Of a stretch of 64,000 nucleotides of DNA, positions 41,357-50,703 are shown one piece after another (position 1 is the first letter of the stretch; every line of letters starts with the position of its first letter). A program made the position numbers and the translations under genes. The stretch is from Pseudomonas sp. CFII64 (GTDB lineage Bacteria; Pseudomonadota; Gammaproteobacteria; Pseudomonadales; Pseudomonadaceae), in contig NZ_ATLO01000039.1 in NCBI RefSeq assembly GCF_000416235.1, positions 62,001 through 126,000 on the forward strand, given 5' to 3'. Below the pieces are notes generated by a model that worked only from the letters and a program-made list of their open reading frames with translations, did no database searches and was not told where the DNA came from.

Positions 41357-43225
41357 ATGCTGAACAAATACCCTCTGTGGAAATACGTACTGATCCTGGC
41401 GGTGCTGGTGGTCGGTTTTATTTATTCCGCACCCAATCTCTATCCTGATGATGCGGCGATCCAGATCACCGGCGCGAGCACGGCGTTGCAGGTCAATCAG
41501 GCTGATCTCGATCGTGTCGGCAAGGCGCTTACCGATGCAGGTATCGCGGTCAAGGCTTCCTCCCTGGCTGAGAATGGCAAAGGCGGTTTGTTGCGTCTGA
41601 GCAAGCAAGAAGACCAGTTGCCGGCCAAGGATGTCGCGCGCAAGGCGTTGGGTGATGACTATGTCGTCGCACTGAACCTGGCCCGCACCACGCCGACATG
41701 GCTGCGTCATCTGGGTGCCAGCCCGATGAAGATGGGTCTGGACTTGTCCGGTGGTGTGCACTTCCTGCTGGAAGTCGACATGGACAAGGCGCTCGACGCG
41801 CGCATGAAAGTGTATGAAGGCGAAGTGAAAAGCCTGCTGCGCAAGGAAAAATCGCGCTATCGCAGCCTGCCGCAACTCAATGGCGCTATTCAGCTGGGTT
41901 TCAGCGATGAAGCTGCCCGCGACGAAGCACGTACGCTGATCCGCAAGAACTTCACCGATTTCGATATCGTCCCGGCCGACCTGAACGGGATTCCCGTGCT
42001 GCGCCTGGCGATGACTCCGGCCAAGGTTGCCGAGATTCGCGAATACTCGATCAAGCAGAACTTGACCACCGTGCGTAACCGGGTCAACGAGCTGGGTGTT
42101 GCCGAGCCTCTGGTCCAGCGTCAGGGCGCCAACCGCATCGTGGTTGAGCTGCCGGGCGTGCAGGACACCGCTGAAGCCAAGCGTATTCTGGGCAAGACCG
42201 CCAACCTTGAGTTCCGTCTGGGCGCAGGCCCTGATGATTCCAAAGCCACCACCGAGATGTTCGAGTTCCGCGAAGGCGGTCGTCCAGCAGCTCCGGTTGA
42301 GCGTGGCCTGATCATCACCGGTGACCAGGTGACCGACGCCAAGGCTGGCTTCGACGAGCACGGTCGTCCGCAAGTGAACATCACCCTGGATGGCCATGGT
42401 GGCGATCTGATGAGCCGCTCGACGCGCAGCAATGTGGGTCGCAGCATGGCGGTGATCTTCATCGAGCAGAAGCCGACCACTACCTACACCAAACAAACGG
42501 TCAACGGCGTCGAGAAAGACGTGCCGGTTCAGACCTTCAAGGAAGAGAAGAAGATCATCAGCCTGGCGACCATTCAGTCGCCGCTGGGCAGTTCGTTCCG
42601 GATCACCGGTCTGAACGGCCAGGGTGAAGCTTCCGAACTGGCGCTGCTGTTGCGTGCCGGTGGTCTGGCGGCACCGATGTACTTCGCTGAAGAACGCACC
42701 ATCGGCCCGAGCCTGGGTGCTGACAACATCACCAAGGGTATCGACGCTTCGCTGTGGGGCATGCTGTTCGTCTCGCTGTTCATCATGGCCATCTACCGCT
42801 TCTTCGGTCTGATCGCCACGGTTGCCCTGGCGCTGAACATGGTCATGCTGCTGGCCTTGATGTCCTTGCTGGGTGCGACGCTGACCCTGCCGGGTATCGC
42901 CGGTATCGTGCTGACCATGGGTATGGCGGTGGACGCCAACGTACTGATCTTCTCGCGTATTCGTGAAGAGATCGCCGGCGGCATGACCGTGCAACGGGCG
43001 ATCAACGAAGGTTTCGATCGCGCCTATACGGCGATTCTCGACGCTAACCTGACCACGCTGCTGGTCGGCGGCATTCTCTTTGCGATGGGCACCGGCCCGA
43101 TCAAAGGCTTTGCCGTGACCATGTCGCTCGGGATCTTTACCTCGATGTTCACTGCCATCATGGTGACCCGCGCAATGGTCAACCTGATCTATGGCGGGCG
43201 TGACTTCAAGAAGTTGTGGATTTAA
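41357..43225 (+). CDS. secD: Protein translocase subunit SecD
   Basis: RND-family membrane protein that uses the proton gradient to complete export. The 622 residues include an N-terminal helix, the large periplasmic P1 domain (MGLDLSGGVHFLLEVDM, IVVELPGVQDTAEAKRILGKTANLEFR) and the C-terminal six-helix part (MAVDANVLIFSRIREE, FAMGTGPIKGFAVTMSLGI). A GTG three bases upstream is a weaker start. The yajC-secD gap has a GGGGCGC-gcaag-GCGCCCC hairpin at 41319-41337 with no T-run, which may tune read-through. Confidence 0.97.
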   Translation: MLNKYPLWKYVLILAVLVVGFIYSAPNLYPDDAAIQITGASTALQVNQADLDRVGKALTDAGIAVKASSLAENGKGGLLRLSKQEDQLPAKDVARKALGDDYVVALNLARTTPTWLRHLGASPMKMGLDLSGGVHFLLEVDMDKALDARMKVYEGEVKSLLRKEKSRYRSLPQLNGAIQLGFSDEAARDEARTLIRKNFTDFDIVPADLNGIPVLRLAMTPAKVAEIREYSIKQNLTTVRNRVNELGVAEPLVQRQGANRIVVELPGVQDTAEAKRILGKTANLEFRLGAGPDDSKATTEMFEFREGGRPAAPVERGLIITGDQVTDAKAGFDEHGRPQVNITLDGHGGDLMSRSTRSNVGRSMAVIFIEQKPTTTYTKQTVNGVEKDVPVQTFKEEKKIISLATIQSPLGSSFRITGLNGQGEASELALLLRAGGLAAPMYFAEERTIGPSLGADNITKGIDASLWGMLFVSLFIMAIYRFFGLIATVALALNMVMLLALMSLLGATLTLPGIAGIVLTMGMAVDANVLIFSRIREEIAGGMTVQRAINEGFDRAYTAILDANLTTLLVGGILFAMGTGPIKGFAVTMSLGIFTSMFTAIMVTRAMVNLIYGGRDFKKLWI

Positions 43226-43234
43226 GGGGCTGAC

Positions 43235-44146
43235 ATGTTACGTACCATTAACTTCATGGGCGTGCGCAATATTGCGTTCGCCGTCACCATGCTCCTTACC
43301 GTCCTGGCGTTGTTCAGCTGGGCCACCAAAGGGCTGAACTATGGTCTGGACTTCACCGGCGGTACGCTCATCGAGCTGACCTACGAGCGTCCTGCGGATC
43401 TGGGCAAAGTACGTGAAGAGCTGGCAACGGCCGGTTATCACGATGCAGTCGTGCAGAGTTTTGGCGCGACCACCGATCTGCTGGTGCGTATGCCAGGCGA
43501 AGATCCACAACTGGGCACTCAGGTAGCTGACGCGCTGCGCAAGTCGGGCGCCGATAATCCGGCGACCGTCAAGCGTGTCGAATTCGTCGGCCCGCAGGTG
43601 GGTGAAGAGCTGCGCGACCAGGGCGGCCTCGGCATGCTCATGGCGCTGGGCGGTGTGTTGATCTACCTGGCGTTCCGCTTCCAGTGGAAGTTCGCCGTCG
43701 GTGCAATCATCTCGCTGATCCACGACGTGGTCGTGACCATGGGTATCCTGTCGTTCTTCCAGATCACCTTCGACCTCACGGTGTTGGCGGCGGTTTTGGC
43801 GATCATCGGTTACTCGCTGAACGACACCATCGTGGTATTCGACCGGGTCCGGGAAAACTTCCGCCTGTTGCGTAAGGCTTCGTTGATCGAAAACATCAAC
43901 ATCTCCACCACGCAAACCTTGCTGCGTACGATTGCGACCTCGGTTTCGACCTTGTTGGCGATCGTCGCGCTGTGGGTATTCGGTGGCGACAGCCTGCACG
44001 GTTTCTCGGTGGCGCTGTTCATTGGCGTATTGGCGGGTACTTACTCGTCTATCTACATTGCCAACGTAGTGTTGATCTGGCTGAACCTGTCCTCCGAGGA
44101 TCTGATTCCTCCAGTGGTCGCCGAGAAGGTGGACGACCGTCCTTAA
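43235..44146 (+). CDS. secF: Protein translocase subunit SecF
   Basis: Partner of SecD in a 303-residue protein: N-terminal helix, small periplasmic domain (LDFTGGTLIELTYERPADL) and the RND helices including IGYSLNDTIVVFDRVRENFR, the conserved Asp segment of the proton path. Starts 9 bases after secD, same operon. Confidence 0.97.
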   Translation: MLRTINFMGVRNIAFAVTMLLTVLALFSWATKGLNYGLDFTGGTLIELTYERPADLGKVREELATAGYHDAVVQSFGATTDLLVRMPGEDPQLGTQVADALRKSGADNPATVKRVEFVGPQVGEELRDQGGLGMLMALGGVLIYLAFRFQWKFAVGAIISLIHDVVVTMGILSFFQITFDLTVLAAVLAIIGYSLNDTIVVFDRVRENFRLLRKASLIENINISTTQTLLRTIATSVSTLLAIVALWVFGGDSLHGFSVALFIGVLAGTYSSIYIANVVLIWLNLSSEDLIPPVVAEKVDDRP

Positions 44147-44241
44147 CCCGACGCGTTCACCCCAATGACCTGAAAGGCGCGAGTTTTGACAAGGCTGGGT
44201 ATTGCGTAGGAAACTACGCTTCAGAAGGTCAGGAGGTTCAC

Positions 44242-44778
44242 GTGAACAAATCGTTGCTTGTTGGTGCTGTGCTGGGTGCCGCCGTCGTTACTGCCGGCGG
44301 CGCTGTTGCCACCTACAGCCTCGTTAAAAGCGGCCCTGAATATGCTGAGGTCTTGGCAGTCGAACCTGTCAAACAGCAAATCAAGACGCCGCGTGAAGTC
44401 TGCAAGGATGTAGCCGTGACACGTCAGGCGCCGGTCAAGGACCAGCACCAGATCGTCGGTAGCGTTATCGGTGCGGTTGCCGGCGGTTTGCTGGGTAATC
44501 AGATCGGCGGCGGTAACGGCAAGAAAATTGCGACTGTCGCTGGCGCGGTCGGTGGCGGCTACGCCGGTAACAAGGTTCAGGAAGGTATGCAGAACCGCGA
44601 CACCTACACCACGACGCAGACTCGCTGCAACACGGTCAATGACATCAGTGACAAGGTTGTGGGTTATGACGTGAAGTACAAGCTCAATGACAAGGTCGGT
44701 CAGGTGCGTATGGAGCGTGATCCGGGCAACCAGATTCCGGTCAACAAGGAAGGTCAATTGGTTCTGGGTCAGCAATAG
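44242..44778 (+). CDS. Glycine zipper 2TM domain protein
   Basis: A 178-residue envelope protein. GTG start with AGGAGG eight bases upstream. N-terminal hydrophobic segment (LLVGAVLGAAVVTAGGAVATYSL) then the glycine zipper IVGSVIGAVAGGLLGNQIGGGNGKK with AGAVGGGYAGNKVQ, found in SlyB/Rick_17kDa-type outer membrane lipoproteins, followed by a conserved C-terminal beta part with QTRCNTVNDISDKVVGYDVKY. No lipobox is visible. Follows secF by 95 bases and may share its transcript. Confidence 0.85.
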   Translation: MNKSLLVGAVLGAAVVTAGGAVATYSLVKSGPEYAEVLAVEPVKQQIKTPREVCKDVAVTRQAPVKDQHQIVGSVIGAVAGGLLGNQIGGGNGKKIATVAGAVGGGYAGNKVQEGMQNRDTYTTTQTRCNTVNDISDKVVGYDVKYKLNDKVGQVRMERDPGNQIPVNKEGQLVLGQQ

Positions 44779-44792
44779 CTTTTCCCAGACGT

Positions 44793-44819
44793 AAAAAAAC
44801 CGGCCAAGGCCGGTTTTTT
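44793..44819. terminator. Bidirectional terminator between convergent genes
   Basis: AAAAAAACCGGCC-aa-GGCCGGTTTTTT is symmetric, with A's and T's on both sides, so it can stop both the secDF-side transcript and the suhB transcript. Confidence 0.9.
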
Positions 44820-44832
44820 ATTGCGCCAAAAC

Positions 44833-45648
44833 TCAGCGTTTCAGCGATGCGGGCAAGTGCGGTGCGATGGACGTCAGCACGGCCTTGAAGCATTTGGTGT
44901 TACCAGCAACGATGTGGCCTTTTTCCAGGAAGTCGTGACCGCCTGTGAAGTCGCTGACCAGACCGCCGGCTTCCTGAATCAGCAGGGCGCCTGCAGCCAT
45001 GTCCCATTCGGACAGGCCCGATTCCCAGAACGCATCGAAACGGCCGGCGGCCACGTAGGCCAGGTCCAGGCTTGCAGCGCCAGCACGACGAATGCCGGCG
45101 GTCTGGCCTACCAGGCTGCGGAACATGCCCAGGTAGTTTTCCAGGTTATCCATCTGGTTGTCGCGGAACGGGAAGCCCGTGCCGAGCAGGGCGCCTTCAA
45201 GGCTGGTGCGCGGACTGACGCGCATGCGACGACCGTTGAGTTGTGCGCCGCCGCCGGCACTTGCGGTGAACTCTTCCTGGCGAACCGGATCCAGAACCAC
45301 GGCGTGAGCCAGACGGCCCTTGTGTTTGCAGGCGATGCTGACGGCGAAGTGCGGTACGCCGCGAATGAAGTTGGTGGTGCCGTCCAGTGGATCGATGATC
45401 CACAGGTAGTCGGCGCCTTCGCCGCTGCCTTCATGCAGGCCGCTTTCTTCGCCAAGGATGCCGTGAGTCGGATAAGCCTTGCGCAGGGCGGTGACGATCA
45501 GTTGCTCGGCAGCACGATCGATTTCGGTGACGTAATCTTTCGCACCTTTTTCATCGACCTTGATGGTATCCAGGCGCTCGATGGAGCGGAAAATCAATTC
45601 GCTGGCGCTGCGGGCGGCGCGCAGCGCGATATTCAGCATGGGCTGCAT
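44833..45648 (-). CDS. suhB: Inositol-1-monophosphatase SuhB
   Basis: Magnesium-dependent phosphatase, also a ribosomal antitermination complex member in E. coli. The 271 residues carry the full metal site: GEESG, the IDPLDGTTNF motif and, near the C-terminus, WDMAAGALLIQEAGG. Divergent from trmJ. Confidence 0.95.
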   Translation of the reverse strand: MQPMLNIALRAARSASELIFRSIERLDTIKVDEKGAKDYVTEIDRAAEQLIVTALRKAYPTHGILGEESGLHEGSGEGADYLWIIDPLDGTTNFIRGVPHFAVSIACKHKGRLAHAVVLDPVRQEEFTASAGGGAQLNGRRMRVSPRTSLEGALLGTGFPFRDNQMDNLENYLGMFRSLVGQTAGIRRAGAASLDLAYVAAGRFDAFWESGLSEWDMAAGALLIQEAGGLVSDFTGGHDFLEKGHIVAGNTKCFKAVLTSIAPHLPASLKR

Positions 45649-45814
45649 GGACGTTTCACCTGGGTCGTTAAAGAAAGCCGAACATTCTATGGCGTAAGAA
45701 GAAATATTTCCAGCGTCGTGTTGTCGCTAGACTCAATGCCGCAAGCCTTCATAGCGTTAACCCAAGGGCTTCTGTAATATTTGCTCCCCATTCTTCTGTC
45801 TGTGAGCGCTTGCC

Positions 45815-46588
45815 TTGCTGCAAAACATTCGTGTTGTCCTGGTCGGTACCAGTCATCCCGGCAATATCGGAGGAGCTGCTCGCGCCATGAAAAACATGGG
45901 GCTTTCGCGCCTGGTGCTTGTGGATCCGCTGGTCTTTCCCAATCACGAAGCCGACGCCCGGGCTTCCGGTGCGAGCGACATCCTCGAAAACGCCCAAGTG
46001 GTTGCGAGCCTTGAAGACGCCTTGGTGGGCTGCAATCTGGTCCTGGGCACCAGCGCCCGTGATCGGCGCATTCCGTGGCCGCTGCTCGATCCCCGCGAGT
46101 CTGGCGTGATGGCCGCCGAGCAGGCCGGGCAGGGCGCCGAGGTGGCGCTGGTGTTCGGTCGTGAATACGCCGGCCTGACCAATGAGGAGCTGCAGCGATG
46201 TCACTATCACGTGCATATCCCGTCCGATCCTGAGTTCAGCTCGCTGAACCTGGCGGCGGCCGTTCAGGTGCTGAGTTACGAGGTGCGCATGTCCTGGCTG
46301 GCGGCTCAAGGGCAGCCGACCAAGACCGAAAAAGTCGAAGTGACCTCGGTGCGCAGTGCTGATCTGGCAACCATGGACGAAATGGAAGGATTTTACGGAC
46401 ACCTTGAAGCTACGCTGGTAGCGATTGGCTTTATGGATCCGGAAAAGCCACGGCATTTGATGGCTCGACTGCGCCGCTTGTACGGTCGCAGCGATGTGAA
46501 TCGCTCGGAGCTGAGCATTTTGCGCGGGATCCTTACGGAGACCCAGAAATCAGCCCGTGGTGAACCCTATAAGCGGAAGGATCAATGA
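45815..46588 (+). CDS. trmJ: tRNA (cytidine/uridine-2'-O-)-methyltransferase TrmJ
   Basis: SPOUT-family enzyme methylating the 2'-hydroxyl at tRNA position 32. The 257-residue protein has the knot motifs TSHPGNIGGAARAMKNMG, VFGREYAGLTNEEL and SSLNLAAAVQVLSYEV. Start codon is TTG at 45815 (LLQNIRVVLVG), the only start in front of the conserved opening, so translation may be modest. Overlaps the ATGATG of cysE by its stop, indicating co-translation. Confidence 0.95.
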   Translation: MLQNIRVVLVGTSHPGNIGGAARAMKNMGLSRLVLVDPLVFPNHEADARASGASDILENAQVVASLEDALVGCNLVLGTSARDRRIPWPLLDPRESGVMAAEQAGQGAEVALVFGREYAGLTNEELQRCHYHVHIPSDPEFSSLNLAAAVQVLSYEVRMSWLAAQGQPTKTEKVEVTSVRSADLATMDEMEGFYGHLEATLVAIGFMDPEKPRHLMARLRRLYGRSDVNRSELSILRGILTETQKSARGEPYKRKDQ

Positions 46589-47364
46589 TGTTCGAGCGTC
46601 TGCGAGAAGATATTCAAAGTGTGTTCCATCGTGATCCTGCGGCCCGCAATGCCTTTGAAGTGCTGACCTGCTATCCCGGCATGCACGCCATCTGGCTGCA
46701 TCGTTTGGCGCATATTCTGTGGTTGCAGGGCCTGAAGTGGCCGGCGCGAGTGGTGTCGAACTTCGGTCGCTGGATGACCGGTATCGAAATCCATCCCGGT
46801 GCCAAGGTTGGCCGTCGGTTTTTCATCGATCACGGCATGGGTATCGTGATTGGCGAGACCGCCGAGATCGGCAATGACGTTACGCTGTACCAGGGCGTGA
46901 CGCTCGGCGGCACCAGTTGGAATGCCGGCAAACGCCATCCAACTCTGGAAGATGGGGTCGTGGTCGGTGCCGGCGCCAAGGTGCTGGGGCCGTTCACGGT
47001 CGGCGCGGGGGCGAAGATCGGTTCCAATGCGGTGGTGACCAAGGCGGTGCCGGCTGGCGCCACGGCGGTGGGTATTCCGGGTCGCATCATCATCAAATCC
47101 GACGATGACGTGCAGGCCAAGCGCAAGGCAATCGCCGAGAAGCTGGGTTTCGATGCCTATGGCGTCAGCGAGGACATGCCCGATCCGGTTGCGCGGGCCA
47201 TTGGCCAGTTGCTTGATCACCTGCAGGCCGTGGATGTTCGCCTGGAAGGCATGTGCGATGCGCTCAAGGGCCTGGGCAGCGATTATTGCGCCAAGGAGCT
47301 TCCCGAGCTGCATGACGAGGTCTTCGACTGCGTCAAGGACAAGAGCGAAAGCAAGGTCGGCTGA
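46588..47364 (+). CDS. cysE: Serine O-acetyltransferase
   Basis: Makes O-acetylserine for cysteine synthesis. The 258 residues contain an N-terminal helical domain, then the left-handed beta helix (HGMGIVIGETAEIGNDVTLYQGVTLGGT with active His and Asp, KRHPTLEDGVVVGAGAKVLGP, SNAVVTKAVPAGATAVGIPGR). The C-terminal ~60 residues extend beyond the short NifP/EpsC type and end with DYCAKELPELHDEVF. Of the two adjacent ATGs, 46588 has better GGAAGG spacing. Position just before iscRSUA suits supply of cysteine as the sulfur donor for IscS. Confidence 0.94.
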   Translation: MFERLREDIQSVFHRDPAARNAFEVLTCYPGMHAIWLHRLAHILWLQGLKWPARVVSNFGRWMTGIEIHPGAKVGRRFFIDHGMGIVIGETAEIGNDVTLYQGVTLGGTSWNAGKRHPTLEDGVVVGAGAKVLGPFTVGAGAKIGSNAVVTKAVPAGATAVGIPGRIIIKSDDDVQAKRKAIAEKLGFDAYGVSEDMPDPVARAIGQLLDHLQAVDVRLEGMCDALKGLGSDYCAKELPELHDEVFDCVKDKSESKVG

Positions 47365-47456
47365 TCCTGTATGACGCTGGGCGTGCCATACGCCCTAGCG
47401 TTTGCTATGATGCGGCCGCAGTTTTGCGGGTATTCCCGACTAAATTGCTTGGTCTT

Positions 47457-47489
47457 ATAGTTGACTTAAACAGTCGGGAATAGCATACT
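47457..47489 (+). promoter_or_regulatory. isc promoter with IscR type 1 operator
   Basis: -35 TTGACT (47461-47466), 17-base spacer, -10 CATACT (47484-47489). The 25 bases from 47457 read ATAGTTGACTTAAACAGTCG then GGAAT, matching the type 1 IscR site ATASYYGACTRWWWYAGTCRRSTAT at all but two positions. It covers the -35, so [2Fe-2S]-IscR binding would repress the operon when clusters are sufficient. Confidence 0.85.
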
Positions 47490-47520
47490 CGATTTATCCA
47501 GAACCTCCGCGGTACACGCC

Positions 47521-48012
47521 ATGCGACTGACTACGAAAGGCCGATACGCAGTAACTGCCATGCTCGATCTGGCATTACATGCGCAGCACGGGCCAGTGTC
47601 ACTGGCCGATATCTCTGAGCGACAAGGCATTTCGCTGTCCTACCTTGAGCAACTTTTCGCCAAGCTGCGTCGCAGCAGTCTGGTGTCGAGCGTGCGGGGT
47701 CCGGGCGGTGGTTATCAGCTTTCCCGCAGCATGCAGAGCATCCAGGTCTCTCAGGTGATCGATGCCGTCAACGAGTCCGTTGACGCAACGCGCTGCCAGG
47801 GACTGGGCGATTGCCATGCCGGCGATACCTGCCTGACCCACCATTTGTGGTGCGATCTCAGCCAGCAGATTCACGAATTTCTAAGCGGTATCAGCCTGGC
47901 CGACCTTGTGACTCGCCGTGAGGTGCAAGAAGTCGCCCAGCGCCAGGATCTGCGTCGCTCCAATACCAAGACGCAGTACCTGGATAAGATTGAAACGTCC
48001 GCCGTTGAATGA
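47521..48012 (+). CDS. iscR: Iron-sulfur cluster regulator IscR
   Basis: Rrf2-family winged-helix repressor of 163 residues. Opening MRLTTKGRYAVTAMLDLALH and recognition region ISLSYLEQLFAKLRRSSLVSSVRGPGGGY are typical; the cluster cysteines lie in CQGLGDCHAGDTC (C-x5-C-x5-C spacing). First gene of the isc operon, regulating itself through the operator upstream. Confidence 0.97.
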   Translation: MRLTTKGRYAVTAMLDLALHAQHGPVSLADISERQGISLSYLEQLFAKLRRSSLVSSVRGPGGGYQLSRSMQSIQVSQVIDAVNESVDATRCQGLGDCHAGDTCLTHHLWCDLSQQIHEFLSGISLADLVTRREVQEVAQRQDLRRSNTKTQYLDKIETSAVE

Positions 48013-48056
48013 ACGCAGATGAATGAGCGGTGCGCCTGCCTGATAGGAGAGCTTCA

Positions 48057-49271
48057 ATGAAATTGCCGATTTACCTTGATTACTCCGCGACGACCCCGGT
48101 CGATCCGCGTGTCGCGCAGAAAATGATCGAATGCCTGACCGTCGAAGGCAACTTCGGCAACCCGGCTTCGCGTTCCCACGTGTTTGGCTGGAAGGCCGAA
48201 GAAGCGGTGGAAAATGCGCGTCGTCAGGTCGCTGATCTGGTTAACGCCGATCCACGTGAAATTGTCTGGACCTCCGGTGCAACCGAGTCCGACAACCTGG
48301 CGATCAAGGGCGTGGCGCATTTCTACGCCAGCAAGGGCAAGCACATCATCACCAACAAGATCGAGCACAAAGCTGTGCTCGATACGACGCGTCAACTTGA
48401 GCGTGAAGGTTTTGAAGTCACCTACATCGAGCCCGGCGAAGACGGCCTGGTGACACCGGCAATGGTTGAAGCGGCTCTGCGCGACGACACCATCCTGGTT
48501 TCGATCATGCACGTGAACAACGAAATCGGCACCATCAACGATATCGCAGCCATCGGCGAACTGACCCGTTCGCGCGGCGTGCTGTTCCACGTTGATGCGG
48601 CGCAGTCCACCGGCAAAATCGAAATCGACCTGGCCAACCTCAAGGTTGACCTGATGTCGTTCTCGGCGCACAAGACCTACGGCCCCAAAGGCATCGGCGC
48701 CCTCTACGTGAGCCGCAAACCGCGCGTTCGCCTGGAAGCGGCCATGCACGGCGGCGGTCACGAGCGCGGCATGCGTTCCGGCACGCTGGCCACCCACCAG
48801 ATCGTTGGCATGGGTGAAGCGTTCCACGTTGCCAAGCAGGACATGGCTGCCGAATACGCTCACGTCAAAGCCTTGAGCGAACGTTTCTACAAGCAGGTTG
48901 AACATCTGGAAGAGCTGTACATCAACGGCAGCATGATCTCCCGTGTACCGCACAACCTGAACCTGAGCTTCAACTATGTCGAAGGCGAGTCGCTGATCAT
49001 GGCGCTCAAGGATCTGGCGGTTTCGTCCGGTTCGGCCTGTACCTCGGCGTCGCTTGAGCCGTCGTACGTGCTGCGCGCCCTTGGTCGTAATGACGAACTG
49101 GCCCATAGCTCGATACGCTTCACCTTCGGTCGTTTCACCACCGAAGAAGAAATCGATTATGCGGCGCAGAAAGTCTGCGAAGCTGTCACCAAGCTGCGCG
49201 CACTTTCGCCGCTCTGGGACATGTACAAAGACGGTGTCGACATCTCCAAGATCGAGTGGGCGGCGCATTAA
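48057..49271 (+). CDS. iscS: Cysteine desulfurase IscS
   Basis: PLP enzyme that takes sulfur from cysteine and passes a persulfide to IscU. The 404-residue protein shows SAHKTYGPKGIG (PLP lysine) and the mobile-loop Cys in SSGSACTSASLEPSYVL. The ATG at 48057 has AGGAG upstream and gives the canonical MKLPIYLDYSATTPVD start; an earlier in-frame start adds nine residues. Confidence 0.98.
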   Translation: MKLPIYLDYSATTPVDPRVAQKMIECLTVEGNFGNPASRSHVFGWKAEEAVENARRQVADLVNADPREIVWTSGATESDNLAIKGVAHFYASKGKHIITNKIEHKAVLDTTRQLEREGFEVTYIEPGEDGLVTPAMVEAALRDDTILVSIMHVNNEIGTINDIAAIGELTRSRGVLFHVDAAQSTGKIEIDLANLKVDLMSFSAHKTYGPKGIGALYVSRKPRVRLEAAMHGGGHERGMRSGTLATHQIVGMGEAFHVAKQDMAAEYAHVKALSERFYKQVEHLEELYINGSMISRVPHNLNLSFNYVEGESLIMALKDLAVSSGSACTSASLEPSYVLRALGRNDELAHSSIRFTFGRFTTEEEIDYAAQKVCEAVTKLRALSPLWDMYKDGVDISKIEWAAH

Positions 49272-49356
49272 TTTAAAGTCGCCTCCCAAGCGAGCCATGC
49301 GCCACTAACCGTGCGCATGGCATGCAGAGCGACTCCCTGATGAGAGGAATAGCACC

Positions 49357-49743
49357 ATGGCTTACAGCGAAAAGGTCATCGACCACTACGAGAACCCGCG
49401 CAACGTCGGCAAGATGAACGCGGAAGATCCTGATGTTGGCACCGGCATGGTCGGCGCTCCGGCTTGCGGCGACGTAATGCGCCTGCAAATCAAGGTCAAC
49501 GATCAAGGCATCATCGAAGATGCCAAGTTCAAGACCTACGGCTGCGGTTCGGCGATTGCTTCCAGCTCTCTGGCGACCGAGTGGATGAAGGGCAAGACTC
49601 TGGATGAAGCAGAGACCATCAAGAACACTCAACTGGCTGAAGAACTGGCCTTGCCGCCGGTGAAAATCCACTGCTCCGTACTCGCTGAAGACGCCATCAA
49701 GGCCGCCGTCCGCGACTACCGGCAGAAGAAAGGCCTGCTGTAA
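49357..49743 (+). CDS. iscU: Iron-sulfur scaffold protein IscU
   Basis: Scaffold on which [2Fe-2S] and [4Fe-4S] clusters are built. 128 residues; cluster cysteines in APACGDVM, YGCGSAIASSS and KIHCSVLAE, plus the HscA-recognition motif LPPVK. Spacing to iscS is 85 bases, including a repeat-free linker. Confidence 0.98.
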   Translation: MAYSEKVIDHYENPRNVGKMNAEDPDVGTGMVGAPACGDVMRLQIKVNDQGIIEDAKFKTYGCGSAIASSSLATEWMKGKTLDEAETIKNTQLAEELALPPVKIHCSVLAEDAIKAAVRDYRQKKGLL

Positions 49744-49803
49744 GCAGCGGTCCTTTTCTAAAGAAGCTTGCGACAAGCAACGGCGTTGCAATAAGGAGTC
49801 CCG

Positions 49804-50127
49804 ATGACTATCAGCATGACAGAAGCCGCCGCTAAACACGTACGACGCTCCCTCGACGGGCGCGGCAAAGGTGATGGCGTTCGTCTGGGTGTTCGCACCA
49901 CAGGTTGTTCCGGTCTCGCCTATGTGCTCGAGTTCGTCGACGAGGCGAACACTGAAGATACCGTGTACGAACTGCACGGCGTCAAGGTGATCATTGACCC
50001 GAAAAGCCTGGTCTACCTGGATGGCACCGAACTCGATTTCGTCAAGGAAGGGTTGAACGAAGGCTTCAAGTTCAACAACCCCAACTCGCGCGGTGAATGT
50101 GGCTGCGGCGAAAGCTTCAACATCTGA
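49804..50127 (+). CDS. iscA: Iron-sulfur assembly protein IscA
   Basis: A-type carrier, 107 residues, with the three conserved cysteines in TTGCSGLAYVLEF and GECGCGESF. Third structural gene of the operon, nine bases before hscB. Confidence 0.97.
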   Translation: MTISMTEAAAKHVRRSLDGRGKGDGVRLGVRTTGCSGLAYVLEFVDEANTEDTVYELHGVKVIIDPKSLVYLDGTELDFVKEGLNEGFKFNNPNSRGECGCGESFNI

Positions 50128-50135
50128 GGCTTATC

Positions 50136-50657
50136 GTGGGTACTCCTTGTCATTACGCCTTGTTCGAGCTCAAGCCGAGCTTTCGCCTGGATCTCGATCA
50201 ACTGGCCACGCGCTATCGTGAGCTGGCCAGAGCCGTGCATCCAGACCGCTTTGCTGACGCCTCCGAGCGTGAGCAGCGTCTTGCGCTGGAACATTCCGCC
50301 AGCCTCAACGAAGCCTACCAGACGCTCAAGAACGCCCCGAAACGGGCGCGTTATCTCTTGGCGATGCGTGGCGATGAGGTTCCGCTGGAAGTGACCGTGC
50401 ACGATCCCGAGTTTCTTCTGCAGCAGATGCAATGGCGCGAAGAGCTTGAGGATCTGCAGGACGAAGCTGACCTGGCGGGAGTTGCAGTCTTCAAGCGACG
50501 CCTCAAGGTGGCGCAGGAAGAACTGAACGAAAGCTTCGCTGCCTGTTGGGACGACGCTGCGCAACGCGATGAAGCCGAACGGCTGATGCGGCGCATGCAG
50601 TTCCTCGACAAGCTTTCTTACGAAGTGCGCCAGCTTGAAGAGCGCCTCGACGATTAA
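50136..50657 (+). CDS. hscB: Co-chaperone HscB
   Basis: J-domain protein that delivers IscU to HscA. 173 residues from a GTG start at 50136 (GAGG upstream; an ATG at 50097 lies inside iscA). The J-domain shows YRELARAVHPDRF with the HPD motif, then the C-terminal helical IscU-binding domain (EFLLQQMQWREELEDLQD). Confidence 0.96.
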   Translation: MGTPCHYALFELKPSFRLDLDQLATRYRELARAVHPDRFADASEREQRLALEHSASLNEAYQTLKNAPKRARYLLAMRGDEVPLEVTVHDPEFLLQQMQWREELEDLQDEADLAGVAVFKRRLKVAQEELNESFAACWDDAAQRDEAERLMRRMQFLDKLSYEVRQLEERLDD

Positions 50658-50703
50658 CCCCGTGCTGCTCCTGGCCGCACGCCTGTGATTATTCAGATAA
50701 AGC

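Noticed and set aside
41291..42994. 567-codon minus-strand frame opposite secD
   Set aside because: Shadow of secD for the same reasons.
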